Numbered from the stretch's first letter, positions 1-7,785 are shown. The stretch: 19,601 nucleotides of DNA from an uncultured Clostridia bacterium (GCA_948875265.1 CAQRYF010000031.1:1-19601); one strand, 5' to 3'. The notes: generated from the letters alone by a model not told the origin. A program made the numbers and translations.

Positions 1-11
1 TCAAAAATTAG

Positions 12-48
12 TCACAAAAAATCTAATTTTTTTCACATAAAATTCACA
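12..48 (+). promoter_or_regulatory. Possible CssR-like operator upstream of htrA
   Basis: Three copies of TCACA lie at 12-16, 33-37 and 44-48. The middle one is part of a full TTTTCACA octamer (30-37). The copies start 21 and 11 bp apart, close to two and one helical turns, so they would lie on one DNA face. TTTTCACA octamers are described in the CssRS-controlled htrA promoters of Bacillus subtilis. Finding them about 70-105 bp before an htrA start codon fits, but the match is short in an AT-rich background. No well-spaced -35/-10 pair was found here, and the upstream part of the promoter may lie outside the window. Confidence 0.35.
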
Positions 49-117
49 AAGCTATTGTATTATATCTATATATTAGGATATTATATTAATAATATCTATC
101 TTAGGAGGTTATTAAAA

Positions 118-1377
118 ATGGAAGAAAAAGAAAATAATTCATCAAATTTTAAAACAGTACAAAACCCAAGTACATATAAAACATCTTATAATACAAGTAC
201 ATCATCCAAAAAAAGAAATGGATTTGCAAGAGGATTTTTACTACCATTTTTTAGTGGTATACTAGGATGTTCTATTGTTATTGGAACTTGTTTTGGTATT
301 CCTTCAATAAAAAATAAATTATTAAGCCCATCATCTAATATTAGTGGTAGCACATCAAATTCAAATACCTCTTCTGGATACATTAGCCAAACTTCATTAT
401 CTAATTATTCAGATACGTCTATTTATGCAGCAAATAAAATATTACCATCAATCGTTGGTATTCAAGTACAATATAATGTAAATTCACCTATATCTATCTT
501 TAGAAATCAAACACAAAACTCTACAGCAACTGCAAGTGGCTCAGGAATTATCATCAGTGATGACGGATATATTTTAACTAATAACCATATAGTAAATACA
601 TCATCTTCCGAATCATATTATGAAGTTTCAGAAGCTACAAAAATAACAGTTACTTTATTTAACGACGAAACTGAATATGAAGCAAAAATTATAGGAACAG
701 ATGAACAAACAGATTTAGCTGTTATCAAAATTGAAAAAAACAATCTTGCAAAAGCTGAATTTGCTGACTCAGATAATATAAAAGTTGGTGAATTTGCTAT
801 GGCTGTTGGCAATCCATTAGGTATGCAAAGTAGTATTACTTGTGGTGTTGTAAGTGCTGTTAATAGAGAGGTTACAGACACAGATGGAAAAAAATTCACA
901 CTAATTCAAACAGATGCCGCTATTAACTCTGGTAATAGTGGTGGTGCTTTAGTAAATTCTGAAGGTAAAGTTATTGGAATTAATACTTTAAAACTTTCAG
1001 GAACAGGAATTGAAGGAATGGGATTTGCTATTCCAATAAATTCAACAACTGATATAACATCACAATTAATTCAATACAGCAAAGTAAAAAGACCTTACAT
1101 AGGAATATCTGGTATGGACTTAAATGAACAAATTGCCAAAGCAAACAATTTAGTGCAAGGTATATATGTAAAATCTGTAGATGACTTTTCAGCTGGAGAA
1201 AAATCCGGAATTAAAATTGGTGACGTTATAATTGAAGCTGACGGCAAAAAAATAACAAAAATGGATGAATTAAACGAAATAAAAAACAAACACCAAATTG
1301 GTGATGAAATGAAAATCAAAGTAAATCGTGATGGTAAAGAAAAAGAATTAACAATTACTTTAGGAGAACAACCATAA
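118..1377 (+). CDS. htrA: HtrA/DegP-type membrane-anchored serine protease with PDZ domain
   Basis: This is a trypsin-like (S1C) quality-control protease that degrades misfolded proteins outside the membrane. An N-terminal cytoplasmic tail of about 38 residues is followed by one membrane segment (about 39-62) and a Ser/Thr/Asn-rich linker. The protease domain carries the full catalytic triad: His157 in TNNHIV, Asp199 in TDLAVIK and Ser274 in GNSGGA. A single PDZ domain fills about residues 330-410. The start at 118 was chosen because AGGAGG (103-108) sits 9 bases before that ATG; the longer reading from 55 has no ribosome binding site and adds 21 residues unlike the family. At 419 residues the length is normal. 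The gene stands alone and ends one base before a 37-bp repeat at 1379. TTTTCACA-like boxes upstream suggest secretion-stress control. The family is certain; which paralogue it is cannot be told. Confidence 0.95.
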   Translation: MEEKENNSSNFKTVQNPSTYKTSYNTSTSSKKRNGFARGFLLPFFSGILGCSIVIGTCFGIPSIKNKLLSPSSNISGSTSNSNTSSGYISQTSLSNYSDTSIYAANKILPSIVGIQVQYNVNSPISIFRNQTQNSTATASGSGIIISDDGYILTNNHIVNTSSSESYYEVSEATKITVTLFNDETEYEAKIIGTDEQTDLAVIKIEKNNLAKAEFADSDNIKVGEFAMAVGNPLGMQSSITCGVVSAVNREVTDTDGKKFTLIQTDAAINSGNSGGALVNSEGKVIGINTLKLSGTGIEGMGFAIPINSTTDITSQLIQYSKVKRPYIGISGMDLNEQIAKANNLVQGIYVKSVDDFSAGEKSGIKIGDVIIEADGKKITKMDELNEIKNKHQIGDEMKIKVNRDGKEKELTITLGEQP

Positions 1378-1378
1378 A

Positions 1379-1415
1379 AATTTCTCATTTTGGGGTCGGG
1401 TCTTAAAATGGGAAT
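1379..1415 (+). repeat. 37-bp inverted repeat, left copy (REP-like hairpin)
   Basis: This sequence matches the reverse complement of 2702-2738 at 36 of 37 positions; the one difference is a C/G change in the hairpin head. In RNA it folds as CATTTT paired with AAAATG, extended by a G/U-rich GGGGT:GTCTT stem around a 3-base loop. It begins one base after the htrA stop codon and could stabilise or end the htrA transcript. A related head, GGGG(T)CGCGTC, occurs again at 6714-6742. Confidence 0.85.
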
Positions 1416-1545
1416 GGATTTATTACAATTAGTTTTATATATTTTTCACTTTAAGTTCACACAATGGACAAAATTAATTGTTAAAATCCAAATATAGTCA
1501 GTAAGTAATACTGATTTGAATTTAAAAACATCCCCTTTTATTTTC

Positions 1546-1575
1546 AAAAAAGAGAAGCGACCGCTTCTCTTTTTA
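1546..1575. terminator. Bidirectional rho-independent terminator
   Basis: The arms AGAGAAGCG and CGCTTCTCT form a strong hairpin, with an A-run on the left and a T-run on the right. It can therefore stop transcription from htrA (+) and from the glucosaminidase gene (-), which converge here. The rest of 1416-1602 holds no gene or other signal that I can support. Confidence 0.85.
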
Positions 1576-1602
1576 TATACAAATTAGTTTAACACTGATT
1601 TT

Positions 1603-2658
1603 TCATTCTATTTCTTCTGGCATATTCTCATACAAAGGAATAATAAAATTCAAATTAGAATCCACTGTACCTGAAGCCTTATATATCTTTAGCATATTAC
1701 TCGCTTCAGATTTTGGTGCCATTAAATTTTGCATATATTGATTGGTATATAAACTACCATCTTGTTTTACAATATCAAATTTCTGTAAATATAACGTATT
1801 TTGTCCTCTATTGATATATCCCTTCTTAACAAATTCAATACCTCCTATAATAGACTTTTCCATTGTATCCCAGCCTTGATCATATGAATATTTAGCAGCA
1901 TTCTCTAGTATCTCTGTTGTTGAATTTCCAGACGCCTTCACATTAAATACATTATAAATAATATTCTCTTTATACTTATAACCTTTTGCTAAAACTGTTC
2001 CATTTCTTCCTTGCTCTTGAATTAATCTAGATGCTACAAAATATGGGTCTAAATTAGCATTTTGACTTGCCTGTAGTAAAGCTTGTATTACACTATCCTT
2101 TTCTAAAAAAGTTCCCTTTATTATTTCCCTAATTCCTTTTTCTGTTTGACTATTTTTTACATAATTCAATTCTTTCAGCTGAAATATATTTTCTTCATTT
2201 AAAACATTTCTTATATCCATTTGATGTTTAATTGCTTTATTAGAAGCACACAGCCATGTCCCATTATCAAAAGCTTTATTTTTATCAATCTCGCATTTCC
2301 AGTCTTCTGGATAATAAGAAGAATCTGGAATTACATTAAGTGGATTTCTTCTTGTATCAGAATGTCCTTCATTTTCTATTACATCTTCCCAATCTAATTT
2401 GGTATAAAATAATGTAAAAGTCCAATTTGGATGCCTTTCTTGTAACTCATCTATTAATTTTTTATATCCTGGATATTTACTTTCTTTTAAATTTTTTCCA
2501 TTATATCCAATATATTTTTGTTTACTTTGTTCTTTAAATATAGCAACTAGCACCATTATCAATAAAATAATAGATATTATTAAAATACCTATTATCTTTA
2601 TCTTTTTTTGATTATTTTTTATTATATCCTTTATATTTGTTTTTAAGTTATCTTTCAT
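1603..2658 (-). CDS. Membrane-anchored endo-beta-N-acetylglucosaminidase (GH73-like)
   Basis: This is a cell-wall hydrolase expected to cleave the glycan strand of peptidoglycan outside the membrane. A short basic N-terminus leads into one membrane segment (about residues 15-39). An N-terminal extension contains PLNVIPDSSYY and DIRNVLNEENIFQ, a pattern common in clostridial glucosaminidases. The catalytic domain follows (about 190-330), with the likely catalytic Glu215 in RLIQEQG. The start at 2658 was chosen over 2727 because the longer form runs through the flanking inverted repeat, whereas this ATG has a GGGGAAG sequence just upstream. Length is 351 residues. The gene lies alone between two 37-bp inverted repeats (1379-1415, 2702-2738), so it may be an inserted or invertible cassette. 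The enzyme class is likely; the precise linkage cut is inferred from the family. Confidence 0.8.
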   Translation of the reverse strand: MKDNLKTNIKDIIKNNQKKIKIIGILIISIILLIMVLVAIFKEQSKQKYIGYNGKNLKESKYPGYKKLIDELQERHPNWTFTLFYTKLDWEDVIENEGHSDTRRNPLNVIPDSSYYPEDWKCEIDKNKAFDNGTWLCASNKAIKHQMDIRNVLNEENIFQLKELNYVKNSQTEKGIREIIKGTFLEKDSVIQALLQASQNANLDPYFVASRLIQEQGRNGTVLAKGYKYKENIIYNVFNVKASGNSTTEILENAAKYSYDQGWDTMEKSIIGGIEFVKKGYINRGQNTLYLQKFDIVKQDGSLYTNQYMQNLMAPKSEASNMLKIYKASGTVDSNLNFIIPLYENMPEEIE

Positions 2659-2701
2659 TGTTATATCTTCCCCAATAATTAATATTAAGCTTTTATATTG
2701 A

Positions 2702-2738
2702 ATTCCCATTTTAAGACGCGACCCCAAAATGAGAAATT
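2702..2738 (-). repeat. 37-bp inverted repeat, right copy (REP-like hairpin)
   Basis: This is the partner of 1379-1415 in opposite orientation, with one mismatch. It overlaps the stop codon of the gene at 2737-3603, so it lies at that gene's 3' end just as the left copy lies at the htrA 3' end. On the minus strand its RNA forms the same wobble-rich hairpin, with the head GGGGTCGCGTCTT. Confidence 0.85.
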
Positions 2739-3603
2739 ATAGTATAACTAAATCTATTTCACTTGTAAATGATTCATTTCCATATGCATATAGAATATAC
2801 AATGTATTTTCGGTTAAGTAAAATTCTGTAGTTTTGTCTACTTCATATATGTCACTTGATATATCTCTGTTATAAATATTATATCCTAATTTCTTTAAGT
2901 CTTCTACTTTCTTTTGTTCTACTTCTATCTCTTTTCTTATTTGACTTTGAACTGCTTGTTTATCTAATTGTTTTATTCTTAAAATTTCTTCTAAAGTTAT
3001 TTCTTTATTGTTTCTCAAATCATAGTTATATGTCTGTATAATTACTCTTTGTGCACTTAGTCCTTCTTTTAAATTAGAACGTATCATAAGTGATAATATA
3101 TCTTCTTGTACATTGGCTACAAATTCGACAGTATAAATAGTATTTTTATTTTCACTTTTTAGTACATCTTCTGCTTTGGTTATAAATAATTTCTCTATTT
3201 CTTCATTATATTTATTTATTACGTCACTTTCTATATTAATATGAGGTATATTTACTTCTATATCATAACTGTTTGTTTTATTTTCTTTTTTCTCATATCC
3301 TACATATACTAGCTCTTTATCTTTATTAGCTTTCTTATCAGAATTTCTACTTTCATCATTTTGAACACTATTAGTGAAAATATCATCAAATTCTGATTTT
3401 AATATTTCTTTTTGTTCATCAGTCTTACTTCCAAACTCTTGATTTGTATTTACACCAAAAAGATTTATTATATCAATTCTTGCATAAAATTGAACATAAA
3501 AAGCTATTATTATTGAAATAATACACACTATCATTATAGATACATATATAATTAAATCTCTTTTTCTTATTTTACTTTTTTCTGGTAATGTTACTTTCAT
3601 CAT
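2737..3603 (-). CDS. Membrane-anchored protein with DUF3298-like domain
   Basis: The 288-residue protein has a basic N-terminus, one membrane segment (about residues 17-40), a charged Asn/Lys-rich linker, and a C-terminal extracytoplasmic domain. That domain contains the pattern of a beta-rich stretch, then YNYDLRNNKEITLEEIL, which resembles the DUF3298/RsiV-type fold found in anti-sigma factors and in PdaC-like wall proteins. No sigma factor gene is adjacent, so an anti-sigma role is not supported. Two ATGs occur in tandem after a GAGG ribosome binding site; either could serve. The gene is transcribed away from clpE from its own promoter (3642-3670), and its stop codon lies inside a 37-bp repeat. 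Function is unknown beyond the domain resemblance. Confidence 0.7.
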   Translation of the reverse strand: MMKVTLPEKSKIRKRDLIIYVSIMIVCIISIIIAFYVQFYARIDIINLFGVNTNQEFGSKTDEQKEILKSEFDDIFTNSVQNDESRNSDKKANKDKELVYVGYEKKENKTNSYDIEVNIPHINIESDVINKYNEEIEKLFITKAEDVLKSENKNTIYTVEFVANVQEDILSLMIRSNLKEGLSAQRVIIQTYNYDLRNNKEITLEEILRIKQLDKQAVQSQIRKEIEVEQKKVEDLKKLGYNIYNRDISSDIYEVDKTTEFYLTENTLYILYAYGNESFTSEIDLVIL

Positions 3604-3630
3604 TTTTCCTCTTCATTTGATTATTTTGTT

Positions 3631-3658
3631 ATAACATTTTTATTATAACATTTTTATT
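3631..3658. repeat. Perfect 14-bp tandem duplication in a promoter
   Basis: ATAACATTTTTATT occurs twice head to tail. On the minus strand each unit supplies a TGTTATAA sequence, so the duplication doubles the extended -10-like element of the promoter at 3642-3670. Confidence 0.8.
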
Positions 3659-3670
3659 TAAAATTATCAA
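3642..3670 (-). promoter_or_regulatory. SigA-type promoter for the DUF3298-like gene
   Basis: On the minus strand TTGATA (-35) is separated by 17 bases from TATAAT (-10), which is preceded by TG one base upstream (extended -10). The start codon of the gene follows about 40 bases downstream. Confidence 0.7.
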
Positions 3671-3688
3671 TTAAAATTGTTAAATTTA

Positions 3689-3717
3689 TTGACTATTACT
3701 CATTTTTAGGGTATTAT
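3689..3717 (+). promoter_or_regulatory. SigA-type promoter for clpE-pgsA
   Basis: TTGACT (-35), a 17-base spacer and TATTAT (-10) lie about 40 bases before the clpE start. No tandem CtsR heptamer overlapping it could be recognised, although clpE is a CtsR target in Bacillus. Confidence 0.7.
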
Positions 3718-3758
3718 ATATAATATTGAATTTTATTAAGAAATGAGGAATTTAAAGT

Positions 3759-6128
3759 ATGTTATGTTCAGAATGTAATAAAAACCCAGCAATACTTTTT
3801 TATAAAAAAATAGAAAATGGTAAAGAGTCTATGGAAGGATATTGTTACGATTGTGCTAAAAATAAAGGTATTAATCCAACTGATGTATTATCAAAACAAA
3901 ATGATATCTTATCAAAAGACAAAATAAATCTTAATGATATGACAAAACAATTTGAGACTCTATTTAAAGATTTAGCTGAAAATATCAATTTAGAAGATAT
4001 TGAAAATATTGAAGGAGCTATCACTTTTGAAAACTCTGATGATCCTGACATTGATGGTTCTCCTAAAATATCAGGAGCAGCAATTCCACTTGGTTCAATT
4101 TTTTCTAATATGTTTCCTGGTCAAAATATTAATAATAGGAAAGATGATAAAGAAGAAGAATCTAGTAATTCCAGAAAAAAAGTAAAAGTAGAAAAAAGAA
4201 AAAATACAAAGCAAAATAAAAAGAAGAAATTTTTAGATACATTTGGTACAAATCTTACAAATAAAGCTAAAAATAACGAACTTGATCTTGTAATTGGTAG
4301 AGATAAGGAAATTCAAAGAATAGTACAAATATTAAATAGACGTTCTAAAAACAATCCTTGCTTAATTGGTGAACCAGGTGTTGGTAAGACAGCAATAGCT
4401 CAAGGTCTAGCAATTAAAATTGCTAATAAAAATGTACCTGCTAAACTTTTAAATAAAGAAGTTTATTTATTAGATATGACTTCAGTAATTGCTGGTACTC
4501 AATTTAGAGGACAATTCGAGTCTAGAATGAAGGGTATTATTGATGAATGTAAAGAATATGGAAATATAATTTTAGTAATAGATGAAATTCATAATATTAT
4601 AGGTGCAGGAGATGGCGAACATTCAATGAATGCAGCAAATATTTTAAAACCTGCTTTATCAAATGGAGAAATTCAATTAATTGGTACTACAACCTTGAAA
4701 GAATATAGAAAATATATTGAAAAAGATTCAGCCTTAGAAAGAAGATTTCAACAAGTTTTAGTTGAAGAACCAAATATAGATGATTCTATTGGAATTTTAG
4801 AAGGTATTAAAAAATATTATGAAGAATACCATAAAGTAAAAATATCTTCAGATGTCATTCGTCAAACAGTTATAATGTCTGAAAAATATATACATGATAG
4901 ATTTTTACCAGATAAAGCAATTGATATTTTAGATGAAGCTTGTTCAAAAATCAATTTAGAAAATAAAGACCTATTTAAACTAGAAATGTTAAAACAAGAA
5001 TTAGTACAAGTTCAAACTGAAAAAGAAGAGGTCGTTGCTGCAGATTCAACTGAAGATTATCAAAAAGCTGCTGATTTAAAAACTCGTGAATGTCAATTGA
5101 TTGAAGAAATTGATAAATTAAACAGCAAAATGAAATTAAAACAAATTACTGTACAAGATATAGCAAATGTTATTGAAAGTTGGACTAAAATCCCGGTTAA
5201 AAAAATAACAGAAGCTGAAACACAAAAATTATTAAATTTAGAAACAAATCTTCATAAGAGAATTATTGGTCAAGAGGAAGCAGTTAATAGTGTTTCAAGA
5301 GCAATTAGAAGAAATAGAGCTGGATTAAAAAGTACAAAAAGACCACCTTCATTTATATTTGTTGGTCCAACAGGTGTAGGTAAAACAGAACTTGCAAAAT
5401 CTCTAGCTTATGAAATGTTTGGTTCAGAAGATTCTATTATTAGAGTAGATATGTCTGAATATATGGAAAGCCATTCTACATCTAAATTAATAGGTGCTCC
5501 TCCAGGATATGTTGGTTATGATGACGCAGGTCAATTAACAGATAAAGTAAAAAGAAAACCTTATTCAATTATTCTTTTAGATGAAATTGAAAAAGCACAT
5601 CCAGATGTATTTAATATCTTATTACAAGTATTAGATGATGGTAAACTTACAGATAGCCAAGGTAATACTGTTAGTTTTTCAAATACAATAATTATAATGA
5701 CTTCAAATGCTGGATCTAATTTAAACAACAATTCTATTGGATTTGGTAAGCAAACTATTGATAAATCTAAAATAATAGATAGTCTAAAAGATGTCTTTAG
5801 ACCTGAATTTTTAAATAGAATAGATGAAATAGTATCATTTGATTCTTTAACAAAAGAACAATTACTACAAATTGTTGATTTAATGTTAGATGATACAATA
5901 ATAGCATTAAAAGAAAAAGACATAAAAATGGAAATTACTAAAAAAGCTAAAAATTATATATTAGAAAAAGGAACTGATATAAAATTTGGAGCTAGACCGC
6001 TAAGAAGAGCTATTCAAAGATATGTAGAAGATGAATTATCAGAAATGATTTTAAAAGGCGAACTTATTGATGGCCAAACTGTACAAATAGATTCACAAAA
6101 AGAAAAATTAAAATTTGAAGTAAAATAG
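3759..6128 (+). CDS. clpE: ClpE-type Hsp100 AAA+ unfoldase, ATP-binding subunit of Clp protease
   Basis: This unfoldase would use ATP to unfold damaged proteins and thread them into ClpP in the cytoplasm. It opens with a zinc finger (Cys3-x2-Cys6 and Cys29-x2-Cys32) in place of the usual Clp N-domain, which is the mark of ClpE. A low-complexity charged linker (about 130-160) follows. The first AAA+ module has Walker A GEPGVGKT (Lys210) and Walker B Asp275-Glu276. Next come a UVR-like coiled coil (around YQKAADLKTRE), a second AAA+ module with Walker A GPTGVGKT (Lys542) and Asp608-Glu609, and a C-terminal Clp D2-small domain. The tripeptide Ile660-Gly661-Phe662 matches the ClpP-binding loop. 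At 789 residues it is somewhat longer than Bacillus ClpE, mostly in the linker. The start has GAGGA 9 bases upstream. pgsA follows 9 bases after the stop, with its ribosome binding site overlapping it, so the two are probably one operon. Confidence 0.92.
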   Translation: MLCSECNKNPAILFYKKIENGKESMEGYCYDCAKNKGINPTDVLSKQNDILSKDKINLNDMTKQFETLFKDLAENINLEDIENIEGAITFENSDDPDIDGSPKISGAAIPLGSIFSNMFPGQNINNRKDDKEEESSNSRKKVKVEKRKNTKQNKKKKFLDTFGTNLTNKAKNNELDLVIGRDKEIQRIVQILNRRSKNNPCLIGEPGVGKTAIAQGLAIKIANKNVPAKLLNKEVYLLDMTSVIAGTQFRGQFESRMKGIIDECKEYGNIILVIDEIHNIIGAGDGEHSMNAANILKPALSNGEIQLIGTTTLKEYRKYIEKDSALERRFQQVLVEEPNIDDSIGILEGIKKYYEEYHKVKISSDVIRQTVIMSEKYIHDRFLPDKAIDILDEACSKINLENKDLFKLEMLKQELVQVQTEKEEVVAADSTEDYQKAADLKTRECQLIEEIDKLNSKMKLKQITVQDIANVIESWTKIPVKKITEAETQKLLNLETNLHKRIIGQEEAVNSVSRAIRRNRAGLKSTKRPPSFIFVGPTGVGKTELAKSLAYEMFGSEDSIIRVDMSEYMESHSTSKLIGAPPGYVGYDDAGQLTDKVKRKPYSIILLDEIEKAHPDVFNILLQVLDDGKLTDSQGNTVSFSNTIIIMTSNAGSNLNNNSIGFGKQTIDKSKIIDSLKDVFRPEFLNRIDEIVSFDSLTKEQLLQIVDLMLDDTIIALKEKDIKMEITKKAKNYILEKGTDIKFGARPLRRAIQRYVEDELSEMILKGELIDGQTVQIDSQKEKLKFEVK

Positions 6129-6137
6129 GAGAAAATT

Positions 6138-6717
6138 ATGTTAAAATACATTCCTAATGCATTAACAATTATTAGATTTTTATTAATACCAATAATTATA
6201 TTTTATATTTTTACTGGAAATTATATATTAGCATTTATATTTTTTACTATATCTGGAATAACTGATATAGCAGATGGTTTTATAGCTAGAAAATTTAATC
6301 TGATATCTAATTTTGGTAAACTTATGGACCCATTAGCAGATAAATTAACACAAATTGCAACACTTACATGTCTTGTAATTACAAATATTATCCCAATTTG
6401 GATTTTAATAATTGTATTATTAAAAGAATTTATTATGATTGTTGGTGCATCTTTCCTTTATGGAAAAGATGTTGTAGTATATAGTAGATGGTATCGGAAA
6501 ACTCGCGACTGTATTATTCTATATTGCAATTGTACTCTCTCTTTTAAAAGACCAATTCCAATTAGTTTATTTTTGGAATAAAGTAGATGTTATATTATAT
6601 TGTTTAGCATTATTTACAACTGTATTTGCACTTATTATGTATGTTAAAGATTTATATAAAAAAGGATTTATTGATAAACAAGATTTAAAAAAAGAAGTTA
6701 CAGTAAACAAAAAATGA
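6138..6717 (+). pseudogene. pgsA: Phosphatidylglycerophosphate synthase, single-base frameshift
   Basis: PgsA joins CDP-diacylglycerol and glycerol-3-phosphate at the membrane, the committed step to phosphatidylglycerol. The N-terminal half holds the complete CDP-alcohol phosphotransferase signature, DG-x2-AR-x8-G-x3-D-x3-D, in DIADGFIARKF through GKLMDPLADK, among several membrane helices. After SRWY the frame breaks: removing one base near C6495 restores reading as GKLATVLFYIAIV and onward to a TGA at 6715-6717, giving 192 residues, the normal PgsA length. Without the correction the protein stops at 6581 with an unrelated tail. Because pgsA is usually essential, a sequencing error or a second copy elsewhere is more likely than true loss. 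It is coupled to clpE upstream (AGGAGA six bases before the ATG), and its stop codon lies inside the terminator hairpin. Confidence 0.85.
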
Positions 6718-6747
6718 TCAAAGGGACGCGCCCCTTGATCATTTTTT
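6709..6747. terminator. Terminator and third REP-like hairpin after pgsA
   Basis: The stem ATGATCAA / TTGATCAT is topped by GGG/CCC around an ACGCG loop, with A- and T-runs outside. It can act as a terminator in both directions. On the minus strand the head reads GGGGCGCGTCCCT, closely matching the heads of the 1379 and 2702 repeats, while the arms differ completely. Confidence 0.8.
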
Positions 6748-6776
6748 ATTCTTATCCAATAACTGCTCATCCAAAA

Positions 6777-6801
6777 TAAAAAGAGATTCATTACAAATCT
6801 C
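6777..6801 (-). terminator. Rho-independent terminator of the S18-like gene
   Basis: On the minus strand GAGATT, a 7-base loop and AATCTC are followed by TTTTTATT, about 25 bases after the stop codon of the S18-like gene. Confidence 0.6.
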
Positions 6802-6825
6802 CTTTTACTGTAGTACTATGTGAAA

Positions 6826-7035
6826 TTAAACTAAAAGAATTTTTCTTGCTCTTTTTATTTCTCGAGCTAATTCCTTTTGGTGTTTTGCACAACATCCTGT
6901 TTCATAACGAGATTGAATCTTTCCATCATACATAAACTGTTTCAATTCTTCTTCGTCTTTGTAACTAGGCTTCTCACCATTTTGGCAAAAGTAACACTTT
7001 TTCACATTATTCCGTACTTTATTGTTATTGTTCAT
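6826..7035 (-). CDS. Diverged ribosomal protein S18-like protein with zinc ligands
   Basis: The 69-residue product matches small-subunit ribosomal protein S18 along most of its length. It has CYFC near the start, YKDEEELKQF, GKI, then TGCCAKHQKELAREIKRAR. Potential zinc ligands of the C+ form are all present: Cys14-x2-Cys17 and Cys49-x2-His52. It departs from normal S18 at usually conserved places: SRYETG in place of a basic RR-x-TG, and an end in ILLV rather than ALLPY. S18 is normally encoded with rpsF and ssb, but here the gene stands alone with its own promoter (7089-7117) and terminator. It may be an S18 paralogue rather than the main rpsR. The ribosome binding site GGAGG lies 8 bases before the ATG. 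The family is likely; the role is uncertain. Confidence 0.75.
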   Translation of the reverse strand: MNNNNKVRNNVKKCYFCQNGEKPSYKDEEELKQFMYDGKIQSRYETGCCAKHQKELAREIKRARKILLV

Positions 7036-7088
7036 TCTGTATACCTCCGTACTACATTTTTTAATTTATCCTTTGATAAATCTATTAT

Positions 7089-7117
7089 ATTATAGCATAA
7101 AAACCTTATCTTTTCAA
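7089..7117 (-). promoter_or_regulatory. SigA-type promoter for the S18-like gene
   Basis: On the minus strand TTGAAA (-35), a 17-base spacer and TATAAT (-10) lie about 54 bases before the start codon. Confidence 0.75.
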
Positions 7118-7126
7118 TGACAAACC

Positions 7127-7729
7127 TTATTCAAAATCTTCAATCAGTTGATTTAAAGACTGTTTTCCATTAACTCTAATTCCATTTTTCATATTAACTT
7201 TGTCAGTATCTGTTAAATATTCAGTGGTTATATCTGTTACTTCATATTCTTTTTCCGTCCCATCTTCTTGAATATTATAAACTACAACTTGTCCATCTCT
7301 ATCTTTTACTATATAATGTTCTCCACATTCTCCCTTATTTTGTTTCAATAATATAATTTCATTACTAGCAAACTTATCTATTTTATAATCTTTATATTTC
7401 TCTTGAATATCTTCTTTTGTATCATTTACTAAATCTTCTGGTAATTCTAAATATTCACTTGTAGTATGACCACATCCTTCATAATATTTTCTTACTGTAA
7501 ATGAACAATTTGGCGAAATTTTTTCTTCTTCTGAATTAGCTTGTAACATATCATTTTTTTCTAGTATTTCATACTCATCTGTACATTCATCTAAAATTTC
7601 ACTATCAGAAACTTTTTCAACAACATTTTCTTCTATTTTATTATCATTTAATTTTGTTATCTCAATAGCTGTAAATATTGCTCCTATAACTACAATGACA
7701 CAAATGATTGTTAATATTACTTTATTCAT
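7127..7729 (-). CDS. BofC C-terminal-domain protein, predicted sporulation signalling factor
   Basis: In Bacillus, BofC lies in the forespore side of the intermembrane space and restrains the signalling protease SpoIVB, which controls SigK activation. This 200-residue protein has an N-terminal membrane segment or signal anchor (residues 3-23), an acidic linker, and a C-terminal region with the BofC pattern: GHTTSEYLELP, then GECGEHYIVKDRDGQVVVYN, and a closing LNQLIEDFE. A GGAGG ribosome binding site precedes the ATG. A possible SigF/SigG-type promoter lies upstream at 7757-7785, which would fit forespore expression. The gene stands alone. Assignment to the BofC_C domain family is by motif reading; that it acts on SpoIVB is inferred from the family. 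Confidence 0.75.
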   Translation of the reverse strand: MNKVILTIICVIVVIGAIFTAIEITKLNDNKIEENVVEKVSDSEILDECTDEYEILEKNDMLQANSEEEKISPNCSFTVRKYYEGCGHTTSEYLELPEDLVNDTKEDIQEKYKDYKIDKFASNEIILLKQNKGECGEHYIVKDRDGQVVVYNIQEDGTEKEYEVTDITTEYLTDTDKVNMKNGIRVNGKQSLNQLIEDFE

Positions 7730-7756
7730 AAATTTACCTCCGCAAATACTTTTTAA

Positions 7757-7785
7757 TATTATTTACGTTTTTGTTAAATTTATGC
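7757..7785 (-). promoter_or_regulatory. Possible SigF/SigG-type forespore promoter for the BofC-like gene
   Basis: On the minus strand GCATA, a 17-base spacer and AATAATA lie 28 bases before the start codon. The Bacillus SigG pattern is GNATR, about 17-18 bases, CATNNTA; the -10 element here differs at its first base. The match is short and AT-rich, so it is only suggestive. Confidence 0.35.

Noticed and set aside
2737..3603. Anti-sigma factor of the RsiV type
   Set aside because: Only the C-terminal domain resembles DUF3298; no sigma factor gene is adjacent and the neighbours are unrelated.
3660..3720. A CtsR operator before clpE
   Set aside because: The tandem GGTCAAA-type heptamers are absent; the only resemblance is the TTGACT -35 box.
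3759..3860. A McsA-like zinc finger fused to a Clp ATPase as a new domain fusion
   Set aside because: This is the normal architecture of ClpE, which has an N-terminal Cys4 finger instead of the Clp N-domain.
6567..6791. A minus-strand open frame opposite the end of pgsA
   Set aside because: It is the shadow of the pgsA 3' part and its terminator, and has no start signal.
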